In this document: piece after piece, positions 37,031 to 47,371 of the stretch
How positions within the stretch are numbered: position 1 is the first letter of the stretch
Layout of the letters: each line of letters begins with the position of its first letter
Assembly: GCF_001570585.1 (NCBI RefSeq)
Contig: NZ_BBXF01000014.1
Coordinates: 29,573 to 93,572 of the forward strand
Origin: Herbidospora daliensis
GTDB taxonomy: Bacteria > Actinomycetota > Actinomycetes > Streptosporangiales > Streptosporangiaceae
Direction: 5' to 3'
Length of the DNA: 64,000 bases
Position numbers and translations under genes: made by a program
Notes under the pieces: model-generated
The model's database searches: none
What the model was told of the DNA's origin: nothing
What the model saw: the letters and a program-made list of their open reading frames with translations, nothing else

Positions 37031-37798
37031 GTGAGCGATCGTGAGGAGCGCCCCCCGACGCGACCCGACACGCCCGCGTCGACCTACGCGCCAGTAGAGC
37101 GCGCGTCTCTGCGGAGCACCTTGCAGCAACCCAGATATCAGGATCTGGTACGCCGAGCAGCAATCTCCGTCGCGGTGGGGATCGTGACGGGCCTGTTGTT
37201 CGCGAGCGTCCGTACCGGTCTCGTGTTCCTGGTGCTGACCGCGATCGGGCTGACCGTCTACCGGGCACGGACGTCGTCGTCCGTACCGGCCTGGCGGCGG
37301 CCGTCGGTCGCGGAGCGACGGACCGAGGCCCAGTTGAAGAAGCTCGAACGCGGTGGTTACCGCACGCTCCACGCCCGGTCGATCCCCGGCAGCGACGCCC
37401 AGATCGACCATCTGGTGGTGGGCCCGACAGGGGTCTACGCGGTCGACTCCGAGAAGTGGGACCGGCGTCTTCCCGTGCGCGTGCAGTCACACCGCAAGCT
37501 CTTCCACGGACCGTTCAACCAGAAGCCGCGCCTCGACGAGGCGCGCTGGGAGGCCACTCAGGCCGGCGACCTGATCAGCAAGGCGCTCGGCCGTGAGATC
37601 ACCGTCGTCCCGTCGCTGGCCATCTACGGTCCGGCGATTCCCTGGCGGATCCTGAACGTCCGCGACGTCGACGTGTTCTCCGGCAGCATGGTCCGCAAGT
37701 GGATCACCAAGCGGGAGAAGTCGCTCACGACCTCGGAGGTCGATTCGATCTTCAAGGCCGCCGAGAACGTCCTGCCGTCGCGCTACAGCGAGGTGTGA
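37031..37798 (+). CDS. NERD-domain protein with membrane segment
   Basis: Protein of ~255 residues: a Pro-rich N-terminus, two hydrophobic stretches (VGIVTGLLFASVRTGLVFLVLTAIGL, about 45-70), then a NERD (nuclease-related) domain with the D..E...K pattern (GSDAQIDHLVVGPTGVYAVDSEKW). NERD domains are restriction-endonuclease-fold nucleases of poorly known role. The GTG start is uncertain: it lacks a close Shine-Dalgarno site, and an upstream in-frame GTG at 36980 is possible. Confidence 0.75.
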   Translation: MSDREERPPTRPDTPASTYAPVERASLRSTLQQPRYQDLVRRAAISVAVGIVTGLLFASVRTGLVFLVLTAIGLTVYRARTSSSVPAWRRPSVAERRTEAQLKKLERGGYRTLHARSIPGSDAQIDHLVVGPTGVYAVDSEKWDRRLPVRVQSHRKLFHGPFNQKPRLDEARWEATQAGDLISKALGREITVVPSLAIYGPAIPWRILNVRDVDVFSGSMVRKWITKREKSLTTSEVDSIFKAAENVLPSRYSEV

Positions 37799-37900
37799 CA
37801 GAGGAACGTTCTAATCCATCGTCCGATCAGGCCCGTGCCCGCGACGGCACGGGCCGTTTCACGCCTCGGGACCCGTGTCTCAGCGCTCGGGCGGCGGACT

Positions 37901-37906
37901 TACCAT
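37901..37906 (+). promoter_or_regulatory. Putative -10 box of ilvD
   Basis: TACCAT (TAnnnT) lies 38 bp before the ilvD start; GGAG at 37933-37936 is the ribosome site. Confidence 0.35.
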
Positions 37907-37943
37907 GTATGGACGTCGAACGTCTTCTGATCGGAGTCTGGCC

Positions 37944-39779
37944 ATGCCCGCCCTCAGGTCTCGAACGGTCACCCACGGCAGGAACATGGCCGGTGCCCGG
38001 GCCCTGCTCCGGGCGACCGGTGTAGCCGGCAGCGACTTCGGCAAGCCCATCGTCGCGGTGGCCAACAGCTTCACCCAGTTCGTGCCGGGCCACGTCCACC
38101 TCCGCGAGGTCGGCGACGTCGTGGCGGGCGCGATCCGCGAGGCAGGCGCGATCCCCCGCGAGTTCAACACCATCGCCGTCGACGACGGCATCGCGATGGG
38201 CCACGGCGGCATGCTCTACTCGCTGCCCTCGCGCGAGCTGATCGCCGACGCGGTCGAATACATGGTCAACGCCCACTGCGCCGACGCGCTGATCTGCGTC
38301 TCCAACTGCGACAAGATCACCCCGGGCATGCTGCTGGCGGCCATGCGGCTGAACATCCCGACCGTCTTCGTGTCGGGCGGCCCGATGGAGGCCGGCAAGA
38401 CCCAGATCGCCGGCAAGGCCCGCAAGCTCGACCTGATCGACCCGATGATCGCGGCGGCCGACGACAGCGTCTCCGACGACGAGCTGCTGGCGATGGAGGA
38501 AGACGCCTGCCCGACCTGCGGCTCGTGCAGCGGCATGTTCACCGCCAACTCGATGAACTGCCTCGTCGAGGCGATCGGCCTGGGCCTGCCCGGCAACGGC
38601 ACGATCCTGGCCACCCACAAGGCCCGCGAGCAGCTCTACAAGGACGCCGGCAAGCAGATCGTCGAGATCGCCCGCCGCTACTACGAGAACGACGACCTGT
38701 CGGTCCTGCCGCTCTCCATCGCCACCAAGGACGCCTTCGAGAACGCCATGGCCCTCGACGTCGCGATGGGCGGCTCGACCAACACGATCCTCCACATCCT
38801 GGCGGCGGCCCGCGAGGCCGGGGTCGACTTCGGCCTGAAGGAGATCAACGAGATCTCGCTGAAGGTGCCCTGCCTGTGCAAGGTCGCCCCGGCGACGAAC
38901 AAGTACCACATCGAGGACGTCCACCGGGCCGGCGGCATCCCCGCCATCCTGGCCGAGCTCGACCGGGGCGGCCTGCTCCACCGCGACACCACCACGGTGA
39001 ACGGCGGCACCCTCGGCGACATGCTCGACCAGTGGGACGTGCTGTCCAACCCCGTCGACCTCTGGTACGCCGCCCCCGGCAACGTCCGCACCGTGAAGCC
39101 CTACTCGCAGGACAACCGCTGGGAGACGCTCGACGTCGACCGCGCCGAGGGCTGCATCCGCGACATCGAGCACGCCTACACCAAAGACGGCGGCCTGGCC
39201 GTCCTCTACGGCAACATCGCCGTCGACGGCTGCGTGGTGAAGACGGCGGGCGTCGACGAGTCGATCTGGAAGTTCTCCGGCCCCGCCGTGGTGTTCGAGT
39301 CGCAGGAGGCCGCCGTCGACGGCATCCTCGGCGGCCAGGTCAAGGAGGGCGACGTCGTCGTCATCCGCTACGAGGGCCCCAAGGGCGGCCCCGGCATGCA
39401 GGAGATGCTCTACCCCACGTCCTTCCTCAAGGGACGCGGCCTGGGCAAGGCCTGCGCGCTGGTCACCGACGGCCGCTTCTCCGGCGGCACCTCGGGCCTG
39501 TCGATCGGCCACGCCTCCCCCGAGGCGGCCGAGGGCGGCGCGATCGCCCTGGTCGAAGACGGCGACCTGATCGAGATCGACATCCCCGGCCGCTCGATCG
39601 AGCTCAAGGTCTCCGACGCCGACCTGGCCGCCCGCCGCGAGAAGCTGCTGGCCGAGCTCGGCCGCTACCGCCCGCGCGACCGCGAGCGCCCGGTCACCGC
39701 CGCCCTCCAGGCGTACGCCGCGCTGACCACCTCGGCCAGCACGGGAGCCTCACGAGACCTCTCCCAGCTCGCGAACTAG
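37944..39779 (+). CDS. ilvD: Dihydroxy-acid dehydratase
   Basis: Third common step of Ile/Val synthesis: dehydrates 2,3-dihydroxy acids to 2-oxo acids using an Fe-S cluster. 611 residues, family length. Cluster Cys are visible in [10 protein letters not shown] and [17 protein letters not shown], and near the C-terminus [20 protein letters not shown] is present. The start [19 protein letters not shown] is that of the family. No other ilv gene is adjacent. Confidence 0.96.
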   Translation: MPALRSRTVTHGRNMAGARALLRATGVAGSDFGKPIVAVANSFTQFVPGHVHLREVGDVVAGAIREAGAIPREFNTIAVDDGIAMGHGGMLYSLPSRELIADAVEYMVNAHCADALICVSNCDKITPGMLLAAMRLNIPTVFVSGGPMEAGKTQIAGKARKLDLIDPMIAAADDSVSDDELLAMEEDACPTCGSCSGMFTANSMNCLVEAIGLGLPGNGTILATHKAREQLYKDAGKQIVEIARRYYENDDLSVLPLSIATKDAFENAMALDVAMGGSTNTILHILAAAREAGVDFGLKEINEISLKVPCLCKVAPATNKYHIEDVHRAGGIPAILAELDRGGLLHRDTTTVNGGTLGDMLDQWDVLSNPVDLWYAAPGNVRTVKPYSQDNRWETLDVDRAEGCIRDIEHAYTKDGGLAVLYGNIAVDGCVVKTAGVDESIWKFSGPAVVFESQEAAVDGILGGQVKEGDVVVIRYEGPKGGPGMQEMLYPTSFLKGRGLGKACALVTDGRFSGGTSGLSIGHASPEAAEGGAIALVEDGDLIEIDIPGRSIELKVSDADLAARREKLLAELGRYRPRDRERPVTAALQAYAALTTSASTGASRDLSQLAN

Positions 39780-39805
39780 TTCGAGAAAATGTCAGTGGGC
39801 TTGGT

Positions 39806-39811
39806 TAAAAT
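39806..39811 (+). promoter_or_regulatory. -10 box of a leaderless WYL-protein transcript
   Basis: TAAAAT ends 6 bp before the ATG at 39818 and no Shine-Dalgarno is present; the mRNA is probably leaderless. Confidence 0.45.
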
Positions 39812-39817
39812 CGGGGT

Positions 39818-40306
39818 ATGGCCACTGTCATTCGGCACAACGGCTCCCTGACGACCGCCGAGCTCGCCGCGCTCGCGCTCTCACTCGCCCACCTCGGCGC
39901 CGGTCCGCAGTCCGTGACCGCGCGCCGGGGTCTGCGCCACGCGCTCGACCACATCGAGCTCGACGACGATGTCATCGCGACGACCCTGACCACCCTGACG
40001 ACCCCCCTGTCCCCCGACGTCGCCCGCCGCGCCCGCGCGGTCGCCCAGGCCATCACCTCCCGGCTCGTCGTCCGCATCCACTACCTCGACGCCGCCGGCA
40101 ACCTCAGCGTCCGCGACGTCGAGCCGGTGACCTGCCTCGTGCACCGCGAACACTGGTATCTGGCGGGCTGGTGCCGGATGCGCCGCGGCATCCGCGCCTT
40201 CCGCTTCGACCGGATCATCTCGGTCGAGTCCACCGACATCCCGGCGCGCCCCCACTTACCGGAACGATTCCTGCCGTTCCAGCGCCGGAGTAAGACTGCG
40301 GCATAA
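39818..40306 (+). CDS. Stand-alone WYL-domain protein
   Basis: Protein of 162 residues. A helical N-terminus (about 10-60) is followed by a WYL beta-sheet domain ending HWYLAGWCRMRRGIRAFRFDRIISVE. WYL domains bind ligands or nucleic acids and normally sit behind a winged helix; here that DNA-binding domain is missing or reduced. It could be a truncated regulator or a ligand-binding co-regulator. Confidence 0.85.
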   Translation: MATVIRHNGSLTTAELAALALSLAHLGAGPQSVTARRGLRHALDHIELDDDVIATTLTTLTTPLSPDVARRARAVAQAITSRLVVRIHYLDAAGNLSVRDVEPVTCLVHREHWYLAGWCRMRRGIRAFRFDRIISVESTDIPARPHLPERFLPFQRRSKTAA

Positions 40307-40350
40307 CCCGCGTGTCGTGAAACCGCCGGTCAGGGCCCTCGGCCGACTCT

Positions 40351-41136
40351 GTGATCATGAACCTGAGGTCCCTGTCGGCGGTCGGCGCCATGACGTCTGA
40401 CGGAGAGTTCTGTCCGGCCGACCGGCTGACGCTGACCCGTGAGGCGGCCGCCTACCTGCGCACCCGCCCGGGGCGCGGGGCGGTGGCCGTGCACGACCGC
40501 CTGGCCGGAACCAGGTTCACGGTCGAACCCACGCCCGGCACGTTCGCGCTGGCCAGCGTCGCCAAGACCGGCATCCTGCTGGGCACCCTGCTGAATGCCC
40601 AGTCGAGCGGGCGCGAACCGACCCCGGCCGAACAGGTGCGCGCCGAGGCGATGATGTGCCACAGCGACAACACGGCGGCCCAGGAGCTGGCGGTCGAACT
40701 GGGCGGCAGCCCGGGCCTCACCCGCCTGCTGCGCGGTTTGGGCCTCGACCAGACCTGGCCCGCCCCCGCGTGGGGCACCACCCGCAGCTGCCCCGCCGAC
40801 CAGCTCAAACTGCTCGACCTGCTGACCTCCCCCACCGGCCCGCTGACCCCCGCCAACCAGGCTTACGCCCACACGCTGATGACCGCGGTCGAGCCCTCCC
40901 AGGCGTGGGGCGTCAGCGCGGCGGCCCATCCCGGTGAACAGGTCGCGATCAAGAACGGCTGGATGCCGGTGACCGCCAACGCCGGCCGCTGGGTGATCAA
41001 CAGCATCGGCCGGTTGTCTTCGCCGACCTCCGACCTGCTGATCGCGGTCCTGACGGAAGGCAATCCCGACAAGGAGACCGGCATCAGGACGACGGAGGAA
41101 CTGTCCACCCTGGTGATCTCAGCGATCCGCCGCTGA
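40351..41136 (+). CDS. Class A beta-lactamase-like serine hydrolase
   Basis: Protein of 261 residues with SVAK (SxxK nucleophile region), SDN and KNG (KTG-equivalent) motifs in the expected order, the layout of class A beta-lactamases and D,D-peptidase-like enzymes. The omega-loop Glu of class A enzymes is not obvious. No signal peptide is visible, so secretion and antibiotic hydrolysis are doubtful. An ATG two codons downstream (40357) is an alternative start. Confidence 0.8.
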   Translation: MIMNLRSLSAVGAMTSDGEFCPADRLTLTREAAAYLRTRPGRGAVAVHDRLAGTRFTVEPTPGTFALASVAKTGILLGTLLNAQSSGREPTPAEQVRAEAMMCHSDNTAAQELAVELGGSPGLTRLLRGLGLDQTWPAPAWGTTRSCPADQLKLLDLLTSPTGPLTPANQAYAHTLMTAVEPSQAWGVSAAAHPGEQVAIKNGWMPVTANAGRWVINSIGRLSSPTSDLLIAVLTEGNPDKETGIRTTEELSTLVISAIRR

Positions 41137-41187
41137 CGAGCGAACCTCCTGGCCACCGGCCTTTCCGCGCGGTGACCAGCCCCTCGG

Positions 41188-41406
41188 TCAGCCGCAGCAA
41201 CCGCCGCCGCAGCAGCCACCGCCGCCGCCCGACGAAGGGCGGGGGGCCGAGCTGGAGGCGGTGCCCGTCACGGCGACCGTGGAGAGGAGTTTCACCGTGT
41301 CGTCGTGGCCGCCGGGGCAGGGGGCCGGGGCGTTGGCCTCGGCCATGGGGCGGTTGAGCTCGAAGGTCGAACCGCAGGCGCGGCAGCGGTAGTCATAACG
41401 CGGCAT
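41188..41406 (-). CDS. FmdB-family zinc-ribbon protein with Cys-rich tail
   Basis: Protein of 72 residues. It starts MPRYDYRCRACGSTFELNRP, the FmdB/CxxC regulatory ribbon, with a CPGGH second half in place of the usual CPxC. It ends in a Gly/Cys-rich tail containing two CC pairs (GGGGGCCGGGCC), which looks like a metal-binding tag. Confidence 0.85.
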   Translation of the reverse strand: MPRYDYRCRACGSTFELNRPMAEANAPAPCPGGHDDTVKLLSTVAVTGTASSSAPRPSSGGGGGCCGGGCCG

Positions 41407-41455
41407 GCGACCAGACTACGGGCCCCGCGTCGCCGGCTCACGCCCGAAGTAGCCG

Positions 41456-42271
41456 TCAGGCGAAGGAGACCGAGGCGTAGTCGCCCACGGGGACGTAGCC
41501 GAGCCTCTGGTAGATCGAGTTCGACGTCGGGTTCGACAGGTCGGTGAAGAGCAGCACCTCCGAGGCGCCGGCCGCCGTCGCGGCGGCGGTGGCCGCGTGG
41601 GTGACGGCCGAGCCGTAGCCCCGGCCGCGCAGTTCCGGCGGGGTGTAGACCGGGCCGATCCGGGACATGCCGGCGATCGGCTGGGAGAAGGCGGCCAGGG
41701 AGACGGGTGATCCCCCGTCGTCCCAGTAGACGAGCTCCTCCCGGTTGGTGCGGGCCGAGACGAGCGGGGTCGGGTCGGCGTCGCGGTCGACGTGGGCTTC
41801 GGTCTGGAAGGCGTTGAACCAGTTGACGAGATGGTCGCGGTCGGCGGCGGTGGCCGTACGGGAAGAGCCGGGGGTTCTGTGCGGGGCCAGGGTGGTCAGA
41901 CGGTAGAGGCGCTCGCTGCGGCGGAAGACCTCGGGGCGCCACCAGGCGCGGGCGAAGGCCTCGGCCACCTCCAGCGGGGCCGAGACGCCCGGGACGGCGC
42001 GGTCGAGCGCGATCAGCTCACGGGCCAGCGACCCCAGGGCCCGGACGGGCACCGCGCCCAGGAGGAGCGGGTAGGGCGGGGTGTGCAGGATCGCCCCGGC
42101 GATCTCGTCGTCTTCGACGAACCAGCCGCACAGGTTGTCGTCGGTGAAGACGCCGCTCCGCAACCCCCGGAGCACGGTCAGCGGGACCGTGTTCCGGACG
42201 GGGTCGCGGAGCAGCCAGTCTTCGGCGTCACCGGGGAAACCGGTGACATCGTCGCTCAGAACCCAGGTCAT
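41456..42271 (-). CDS. GNAT N-acetyltransferase
   Basis: Protein of 271 residues. The C-terminal GNAT domain has PPELRGRGYGSAVTHAATA (acetyl-CoA loop) and LFTDLSNPTSNSIYQRLGYVPV, the usual end strand. The N-terminal ~120 residues resemble a second, degenerate GNAT fold. The substrate is unknown. Same direction as the HNH gene upstream (10 bp gap), so probably co-transcribed. Confidence 0.88.
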   Translation of the reverse strand: MTWVLSDDVTGFPGDAEDWLLRDPVRNTVPLTVLRGLRSGVFTDDNLCGWFVEDDEIAGAILHTPPYPLLLGAVPVRALGSLARELIALDRAVPGVSAPLEVAEAFARAWWRPEVFRRSERLYRLTTLAPHRTPGSSRTATAADRDHLVNWFNAFQTEAHVDRDADPTPLVSARTNREELVYWDDGGSPVSLAAFSQPIAGMSRIGPVYTPPELRGRGYGSAVTHAATAAATAAGASEVLLFTDLSNPTSNSIYQRLGYVPVGDYASVSFA

Positions 42272-42281
42272 GCACCGGATC

Positions 42282-42791
42282 CTAGGCCGCCGACTCCTCG
42301 AGGTAGGGCGCCCATTGCGGGTCCCCGTCGAGCTGGGCGCCGATCAGCCTCCAGTGGGGCCCGCGGGGGACCACCGGGGGCACCCGGAGCTGCCAGCCGA
42401 TCTCCTCAAGGAGTTTGTCGGCCTTGCGATGGTTGCAGGGCATGCAGGACGCCACGCAGTTCTCCCACGTGTGCGGGCCGCCCTTGGAGCGGGGGATGAC
42501 GTGGTCGATCGTCTCGGCCCGCTGGCCGCAGTAGGCGCAGCGGAAGTCGTCGCGGCGCATCAGCGCCGCCCGCGTGAGCGGGATCCTCGACCGGTAGGGA
42601 ATGCGGACGTAGCGGCGAAGCCGGATCACCGACGGGATGTCGAGGGTCCGGGTCGCGGATCTGAGCACACCGCCGCGGCCGTCGCGATGGATGATGTCGG
42701 CCTTCTCGCGGAGCACGAGCACGATCGCCCGGTGCATCGAGAGAGTGGTCAGTGGCTCATAGGTTGCGTTGAGGAGTAGAACCTGGCGCAT
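42282..42791 (-). CDS. HNH endonuclease
   Basis: Protein of 169 residues. The beta-beta-alpha metal core is CAYCGQRAETIDHVIPRSKGG...ENCVASCMPCNHRKAD: two CxxC structural zinc pairs around the D-H catalytic centre. Small stand-alone HNH proteins of this type are common in actinobacteria and not tied to a known defence system. First gene of a two-gene unit with the GNAT. Confidence 0.9.
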   Translation of the reverse strand: MRQVLLLNATYEPLTTLSMHRAIVLVLREKADIIHRDGRGGVLRSATRTLDIPSVIRLRRYVRIPYRSRIPLTRAALMRRDDFRCAYCGQRAETIDHVIPRSKGGPHTWENCVASCMPCNHRKADKLLEEIGWQLRVPPVVPRGPHWRLIGAQLDGDPQWAPYLEESAA

Positions 42792-43078
42792 CAGCCGACC
42801 TCCCCGGCCATGGCTGTGCGCCGGAGTTGTGGCCCCGTCTGTTGGGACTCAGGTCGTTCTTTCACACGGACCTCCGCCGGACGGCCCAGCGGATGGTCAC
42901 CACGGCACCGTCCTCAACCAAAGTGTGTCCTTTGCGAAGACAAGTCCGCCACCCCATAACCTGGGCAACTGGTACGCCTGATGCTCTTTATGCCCCGGCG
43001 ATCATCTTTTTACTCCCCCCGACAGGCGTGTCGGCCTACGGTGTCGGGCTGTCGGTGAGCTGCCTTAGAGTGCCAGGC

Positions 43079-45145
43079 ATGACGCGACCTTCCTACCCCG
43101 CCGCAAGGCGTGCCGACGTGGCCGACGTGCTCCACGGCACCACCGTGCCCGACCCCTACCGGTGGCTGGAGGAGCCGGCGTCCGCCGAGGTCAATGACTG
43201 GCTCGCGGCGCAGGCGAAGCTGTTCGGCGAGGCCGAGATGACCGGCCGCGAGCGCTTCCGCGGCCGGGTGGCCGAGCTGCTGAAGTCGGGCTCGATCGGG
43301 GTCCCGGCCTGGCGCGGCGCGCGGCGCTTCTTCATGCGCCGCACCCCCGAGCAGGAGCACTCGGTCCTGTACGTCGTCGACGCCGACGGCACCGAGAGGG
43401 CCCTGCTCGACCCGATGGCGCTCGACCCGAGCGGCCTCACCACCCTCGACACCTGGCAGCCCGACAAGGAGGGCCGGCTGCTCGCCTACCAGATCTCGGT
43501 GGGCGGCGACGAGGAGTCGAAGCTCTTCGTCATGGACGTCGAGTCGGGCGAGATCGTCGAGGGCCCGATCGACCGCTGCCGCTACTCCCCCGTGGCCTGG
43601 CTGCCCGGCGGGGAGCGCTTCTACTACGTCCGCCGGCTCGCCCCCGAGCTGGTGCCTCAAGACGAGGAGCAGTACCACCGGAGGGTCTACCTCCACACGG
43701 TCGGCGCCTCCCCCGACGACGACGTCCTGATCTTCGGCGAAGGGCTCGAGAAGACCAACTACTACGGCGTCTCGGTCTCGCGCGACGGCTCGTGGCTGAC
43801 GATCTCGGCGTCGCGGGGCACCGCGCCGCGCAACGACCTGTGGCTGGCCGACCTGCGCTCGGGCGACATCGCGGCGCCGGCGCTGGTGACCGTCCAGGAG
43901 GGGGTCGACGCCCAGACCGGGCTGCACTTCGGGCGCGACGGGCGGCTCTACGTCTTCACCGACCGCGACGCGCCCCGGGCCCGGGTCTGCGTGACCACGC
44001 CCGACCAGCCGGGCTACGAGTCGTGGCGCGACCTGCTGCCCGAAGACCCCGAGGCGGTGCTGAGCGACTACGCCATCCTCGACGACCTCGACGAGCCGAT
44101 CATGCTGGCGGGCTGGACCCGCCACGCGATCTCCGAGATCACCATCCACCGCCTCGAGACCGGCGAGCGCATCGGCTCGGTGCCGACGCCCGGCATCGGC
44201 ACGATCGGCGGCATCTCCGAGCGCCCCGAGGGCGGCCACGAGGCGTGGTTCGGCTACACCGACAACACCACCCCGCCCACGATCCAGCGGTTCGACGCCC
44301 TGACCGGCGAGACCACCCTGTGGGCGGCCTCCCCCGGCACGGTCGACGTGCCGCCGGTGCAGACCGAGCACCTGGTCTACCCGTCGGCCGACGGCGCCGA
44401 GGTCCACCTGCTGGTGATCTCCCCCGTCGACCGCGACGGCCCGCGTCCGACCATCCTCAACGGCTACGGCGGCTTCGGCATCTCGATGACGCCCGGCTAC
44501 TCGGCCTCGGTGCTGAGCTGGGTCGAGGCGGGCGGCGTCTACGCCATCGCGCAGCTGCGGGGCGGCGGCGAGCAGGGTGAGGAGTGGCACCGCGACGGCA
44601 TGCTGGCCAACAAGCAGAACACCTTCCGCGACTTCGAGGCCGCCGCCGAGTTCCTGATCGCCCGGGGGGTCACCACGCCCGAGATGCTCGGCATCTCCGG
44701 CGGCTCCAACGGCGGCCTGCTGGTGGGCGCGGCGCTGACCCGCCGTCCCGACCTCTTCGCCGCCGTGGTGTGCTCGGCGCCGCTGCTCGACATGATCCGC
44801 TACGAGAAGTTCGGCCTGGGCGCGACCTGGAACGTCGAATACGGCTCGGCCGACGACCCCGAGGAGTTCGGCTGGCTCTGGGCCTACTCGCCCTACCACC
44901 ACGTGAAGGAGGGCGTCGACTACCCGGCGACCCTGTTCACGGTCTTCGCCAGCGACACCCGCGTCCACCCGCTGCACGCCTGGAAGACCGCCGCGGCCCT
45001 CCAGCACGCCACCGGCGGCGAGCGGCCGATCCTGCTCCGCAACGAGGCCGAGGCGGGCCACGGGGCGCGCGCGGTCAGCAAGAGCGTCGAGCTCGCCGCC
45101 GACCAGCTCGCCTTCTTCGCCACCCACCTGGGGCTGAAGGCCTGA
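43079..45145 (+). CDS. Prolyl oligopeptidase (S9A)
   Basis: Cytoplasmic serine peptidase of 688 residues cleaving after Pro in short peptides. An N-terminal helical cap and seven-bladed propeller precede the alpha/beta hydrolase domain: nucleophile Ser543 in GISGGSNGG, Asp in [11 protein letters not shown] and His in EAGHGAR. The ATG is preceded by TAGAGT ~9 bp upstream and no Shine-Dalgarno, so it is probably leaderless. Confidence 0.93.
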   Translation: MTRPSYPAARRADVADVLHGTTVPDPYRWLEEPASAEVNDWLAAQAKLFGEAEMTGRERFRGRVAELLKSGSIGVPAWRGARRFFMRRTPEQEHSVLYVVDADGTERALLDPMALDPSGLTTLDTWQPDKEGRLLAYQISVGGDEESKLFVMDVESGEIVEGPIDRCRYSPVAWLPGGERFYYVRRLAPELVPQDEEQYHRRVYLHTVGASPDDDVLIFGEGLEKTNYYGVSVSRDGSWLTISASRGTAPRNDLWLADLRSGDIAAPALVTVQEGVDAQTGLHFGRDGRLYVFTDRDAPRARVCVTTPDQPGYESWRDLLPEDPEAVLSDYAILDDLDEPIMLAGWTRHAISEITIHRLETGERIGSVPTPGIGTIGGISERPEGGHEAWFGYTDNTTPPTIQRFDALTGETTLWAASPGTVDVPPVQTEHLVYPSADGAEVHLLVISPVDRDGPRPTILNGYGGFGISMTPGYSASVLSWVEAGGVYAIAQLRGGGEQGEEWHRDGMLANKQNTFRDFEAAAEFLIARGVTTPEMLGISGGSNGGLLVGAALTRRPDLFAAVVCSAPLLDMIRYEKFGLGATWNVEYGSADDPEEFGWLWAYSPYHHVKEGVDYPATLFTVFASDTRVHPLHAWKTAAALQHATGGERPILLRNEAEAGHGARAVSKSVELAADQLAFFATHLGLKA

Positions 45146-45219
45146 TCGACGGAACCGGCCGCACGGCCTGCCCTCTATGGGGTGGGCCGTGCGGCCGGCT
45201 CGTCTCGCGGAAAGCTCCC

Positions 45220-46068
45220 TCAGCGGGGGAAGATGACCGTCTTGTGGCCGTCGAGCAGGATGCGGTGGTCGGCGTGCCACTTCACGGCGCGGGCCAGAGC
45301 CTGGCATTCGAGGTCCTTGCCGATCGCCACGAGGTCTTCCGGCGAGTGGGTGTGGTTCACCCGGGCGACCTCCTGCTCGATGATCGGCCCCTCGTCGAGG
45401 TCGGCGGTCACGTAGTGGGCGGTGGCGCCGATCAGCTTCACGCCGCGGGCGTGGGCCTGGTGGTAGGGGCGCGAGCCCTTGAACGACGGCAGGAACGAGT
45501 GGTGGATGTTGATCACCCGGCCCGACAGCTTGCCGCACAGGTCGGCCGAGAGCACCTGCATGTAGCGCGCCAGCACCACCAGGTCGGCCCGGTAGTGGTC
45601 GACCAGGGTCAGGATCTCCTGCTCCTGGCGTTCCTTGGTCGCCGGGGTGACCGGCAGGTGGTGGTAGTCGACCCCGTGCGACTGGGTGAGCGGCCGCAGG
45701 TCGGGATGGTTGGAGGCGACCGCGACGATCTCGATGCCGAGCGACTTCGACCTGACCCGGTAGAGCAGGTCGTTCAGGCAGTGGTCGAACTTGGAGACCA
45801 GCACCAGCACCCGGGGCAGCACGGCCCGGTCGAAGAGCTGGAGTTCCATGCCGAAGTCGGGGGCGAGGGCGGCGAAGTCCCCGCGCAGCACGTCGGCGGC
45901 GGTCTCTGCGGTGAACTGCACGCGCATGAAGAACCGTTCGGAGACGGGGTCTCCGAACTGCTGGCTCTCGGTGATGTTGCAGCCGTGGCGGGCCAGCAAC
46001 CCGGAAACGGCGGCCACCACTCCGGGGCGGTCAGGGCACGAGAGCGTCAGCACGTATTCGGCGGTCAT
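45220..46068 (-). CDS. purU: Formyltetrahydrofolate deformylase
   Basis: Hydrolyses 10-formyl-THF to formate and THF to balance one-carbon pools. 282 residues: an N-terminal ACT domain (about 1-85) and a formyltransferase domain with the Asn-His-Asp centre in INIHHSFLPSFKG and TADLDEGPIIEQ. The start MTAEYVLTLSCPDRPG is typical. Confidence 0.96.
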   Translation of the reverse strand: MTAEYVLTLSCPDRPGVVAAVSGLLARHGCNITESQQFGDPVSERFFMRVQFTAETAADVLRGDFAALAPDFGMELQLFDRAVLPRVLVLVSKFDHCLNDLLYRVRSKSLGIEIVAVASNHPDLRPLTQSHGVDYHHLPVTPATKERQEQEILTLVDHYRADLVVLARYMQVLSADLCGKLSGRVINIHHSFLPSFKGSRPYHQAHARGVKLIGATAHYVTADLDEGPIIEQEVARVNHTHSPEDLVAIGKDLECQALARAVKWHADHRILLDGHKTVIFPR

Positions 46069-46149
46069 AATCCGCAAACCTTCAGTCGACGGGGTGACTC
46101 GGACGGAGAATGATACCCGGACCGGCACTGGCGAATGGGGGACGTCACA

Positions 46150-46587
46150 GTGGCTGAGACGAGACCGGCCGCGCGCGTCATCTGCCTCGACGGCGACGGA
46201 CGGGTGCTGCTGCTCCGCTGGCACGACCACGTCAGCGACGAGGTCTTCTGGGAACCGCCCGGCGGCGGCATCGACCCGGGCGAGTCGGCGCTGGCGGCGG
46301 CGCGGCGGGAGCTGACCGAGGAGACCGGCCTGCCCGGCGAGGCGGTCGAGGACGTCTGGGTGCAGGTGGAGCGCGACTTCCACTGGCTGGGCGTCCACTA
46401 CATGAAGACCGAGCCGTTCTTCCTGGCCCGGTTCCCGGGCACGCCGAAGGTCGGCGGCACCGAGTTCACCTCCGAGGAGACCGGCACCTACCGGGGCCAC
46501 GCCTGGCACACCCCCGACTCGCTCGACACGCTGCCGGAGCGGGTGGAACCGCCGAACCTCCGCGACGTGATCGACCGCCTGGTCTAG
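46150..46587 (+). CDS. Nudix hydrolase
   Basis: Protein of 145 residues with a complete Nudix box [24 protein letters not shown] that binds Mg2+ for pyrophosphate hydrolysis. The GTG at 46150 is chosen because GGGGGA lies ~6 bp ahead (46138-46143); an upstream in-frame ATG at 46135 has no ribosome site. The substrate is unknown. Its stop codon overlaps the remnant end of the convergent MFS pseudogene. Confidence 0.88.
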   Translation: MAETRPAARVICLDGDGRVLLLRWHDHVSDEVFWEPPGGGIDPGESALAAARRELTEETGLPGEAVEDVWVQVERDFHWLGVHYMKTEPFFLARFPGTPKVGGTEFTSEETGTYRGHAWHTPDSLDTLPERVEPPNLRDVIDRLV

Positions 46588-47371
46588 GCCCGCCACGTCG
46601 CCGGGATCGCAGCGGCGGCGATCAGCACGGTCCCACCGAGCAGCGTCGCCACGGCGACCTGGGGGCTCAGCGAGGCGACATATAGGTCCCGCAGGCCACG
46701 TTGCTGACCAGGCCCGAGAGCGTGGTGGTGGCGCGCAGGTAGTGGTCGCGAACGAGCCAGCGCAGGCCCTCGGCGATCTCCGCCGCCAGGACCTTCTTCT
46801 CGGTACGCGGCCCCGGAGGCACCCGCCGCAGGAACGCCAGCGTGCCGATCGACACCACCGAGGTGAGCACTCCCCCGGCGAACGGCACCGCCTGCCCGAG
46901 GCCGAACAGGAAACCGCCGACGGGGCGGCCGAGGAGACCGGCAACGCTGGTCCGGGCCTCGTTCCCGGCCAGCGCGCCGGCGATCTTCGGCTGGTCGACG
47001 AGGCCGCGCAGCAGGTTCACCTCGGCCAGCGAGTAGATGACCGCCGCCGTCCCGTCGGCGAACGCGATCAGGGCGAACAGCACGAAGCCCGGCTCGCCGG
47101 TGACCACCGCCGCGACCATGGCCAGCGCGGTCGCCAGCCGGGCGGTCTCGGCGCCGATCATCAGCGTGCGGGCGTCGCGGCGGTCGACGTACACCCCTCC
47201 CGGCAGGTAGAGCACCAGGTAGGGGATCATGCCGGCCGAGGCGATCAGGCCGGCCGCGACCGGTGAGCCGAGGACCGCCAGGGCCAGCAGCGGATAGGCG
47301 ACCGCGGTGGCCCTGGCGCCGAGGAAGGAGACCGTCGAACCCGTCCAGAACAGGACGTAGTCACGGATCAT
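46584..47371 (-). pseudogene. MFS transporter broken by an internal deletion
   Basis: The intact part (47371-46667) encodes about 234 residues: six to seven membrane helices, PGGVYVDRRDAR after TM2, then a stop just after NVACGTYM. Beyond the stop, in another frame (about 46679-46584), the strand reads [31 protein letters not shown] and stops. That is a final MFS helix and tail. About 150-170 central/C-terminal residues are missing, so the gene lost an internal segment. Its start overlaps the stop of the TPR gene by 4 bp (ATGA), showing it was once the third gene of the peptide/TPR operon. Confidence 0.8.

Noticed and set aside
40351..41136. Secreted beta-lactamase conferring resistance
   Set aside because: Motifs fit the fold, but no signal peptide or clear omega-loop Glu is seen, so a resistance claim is not supported.
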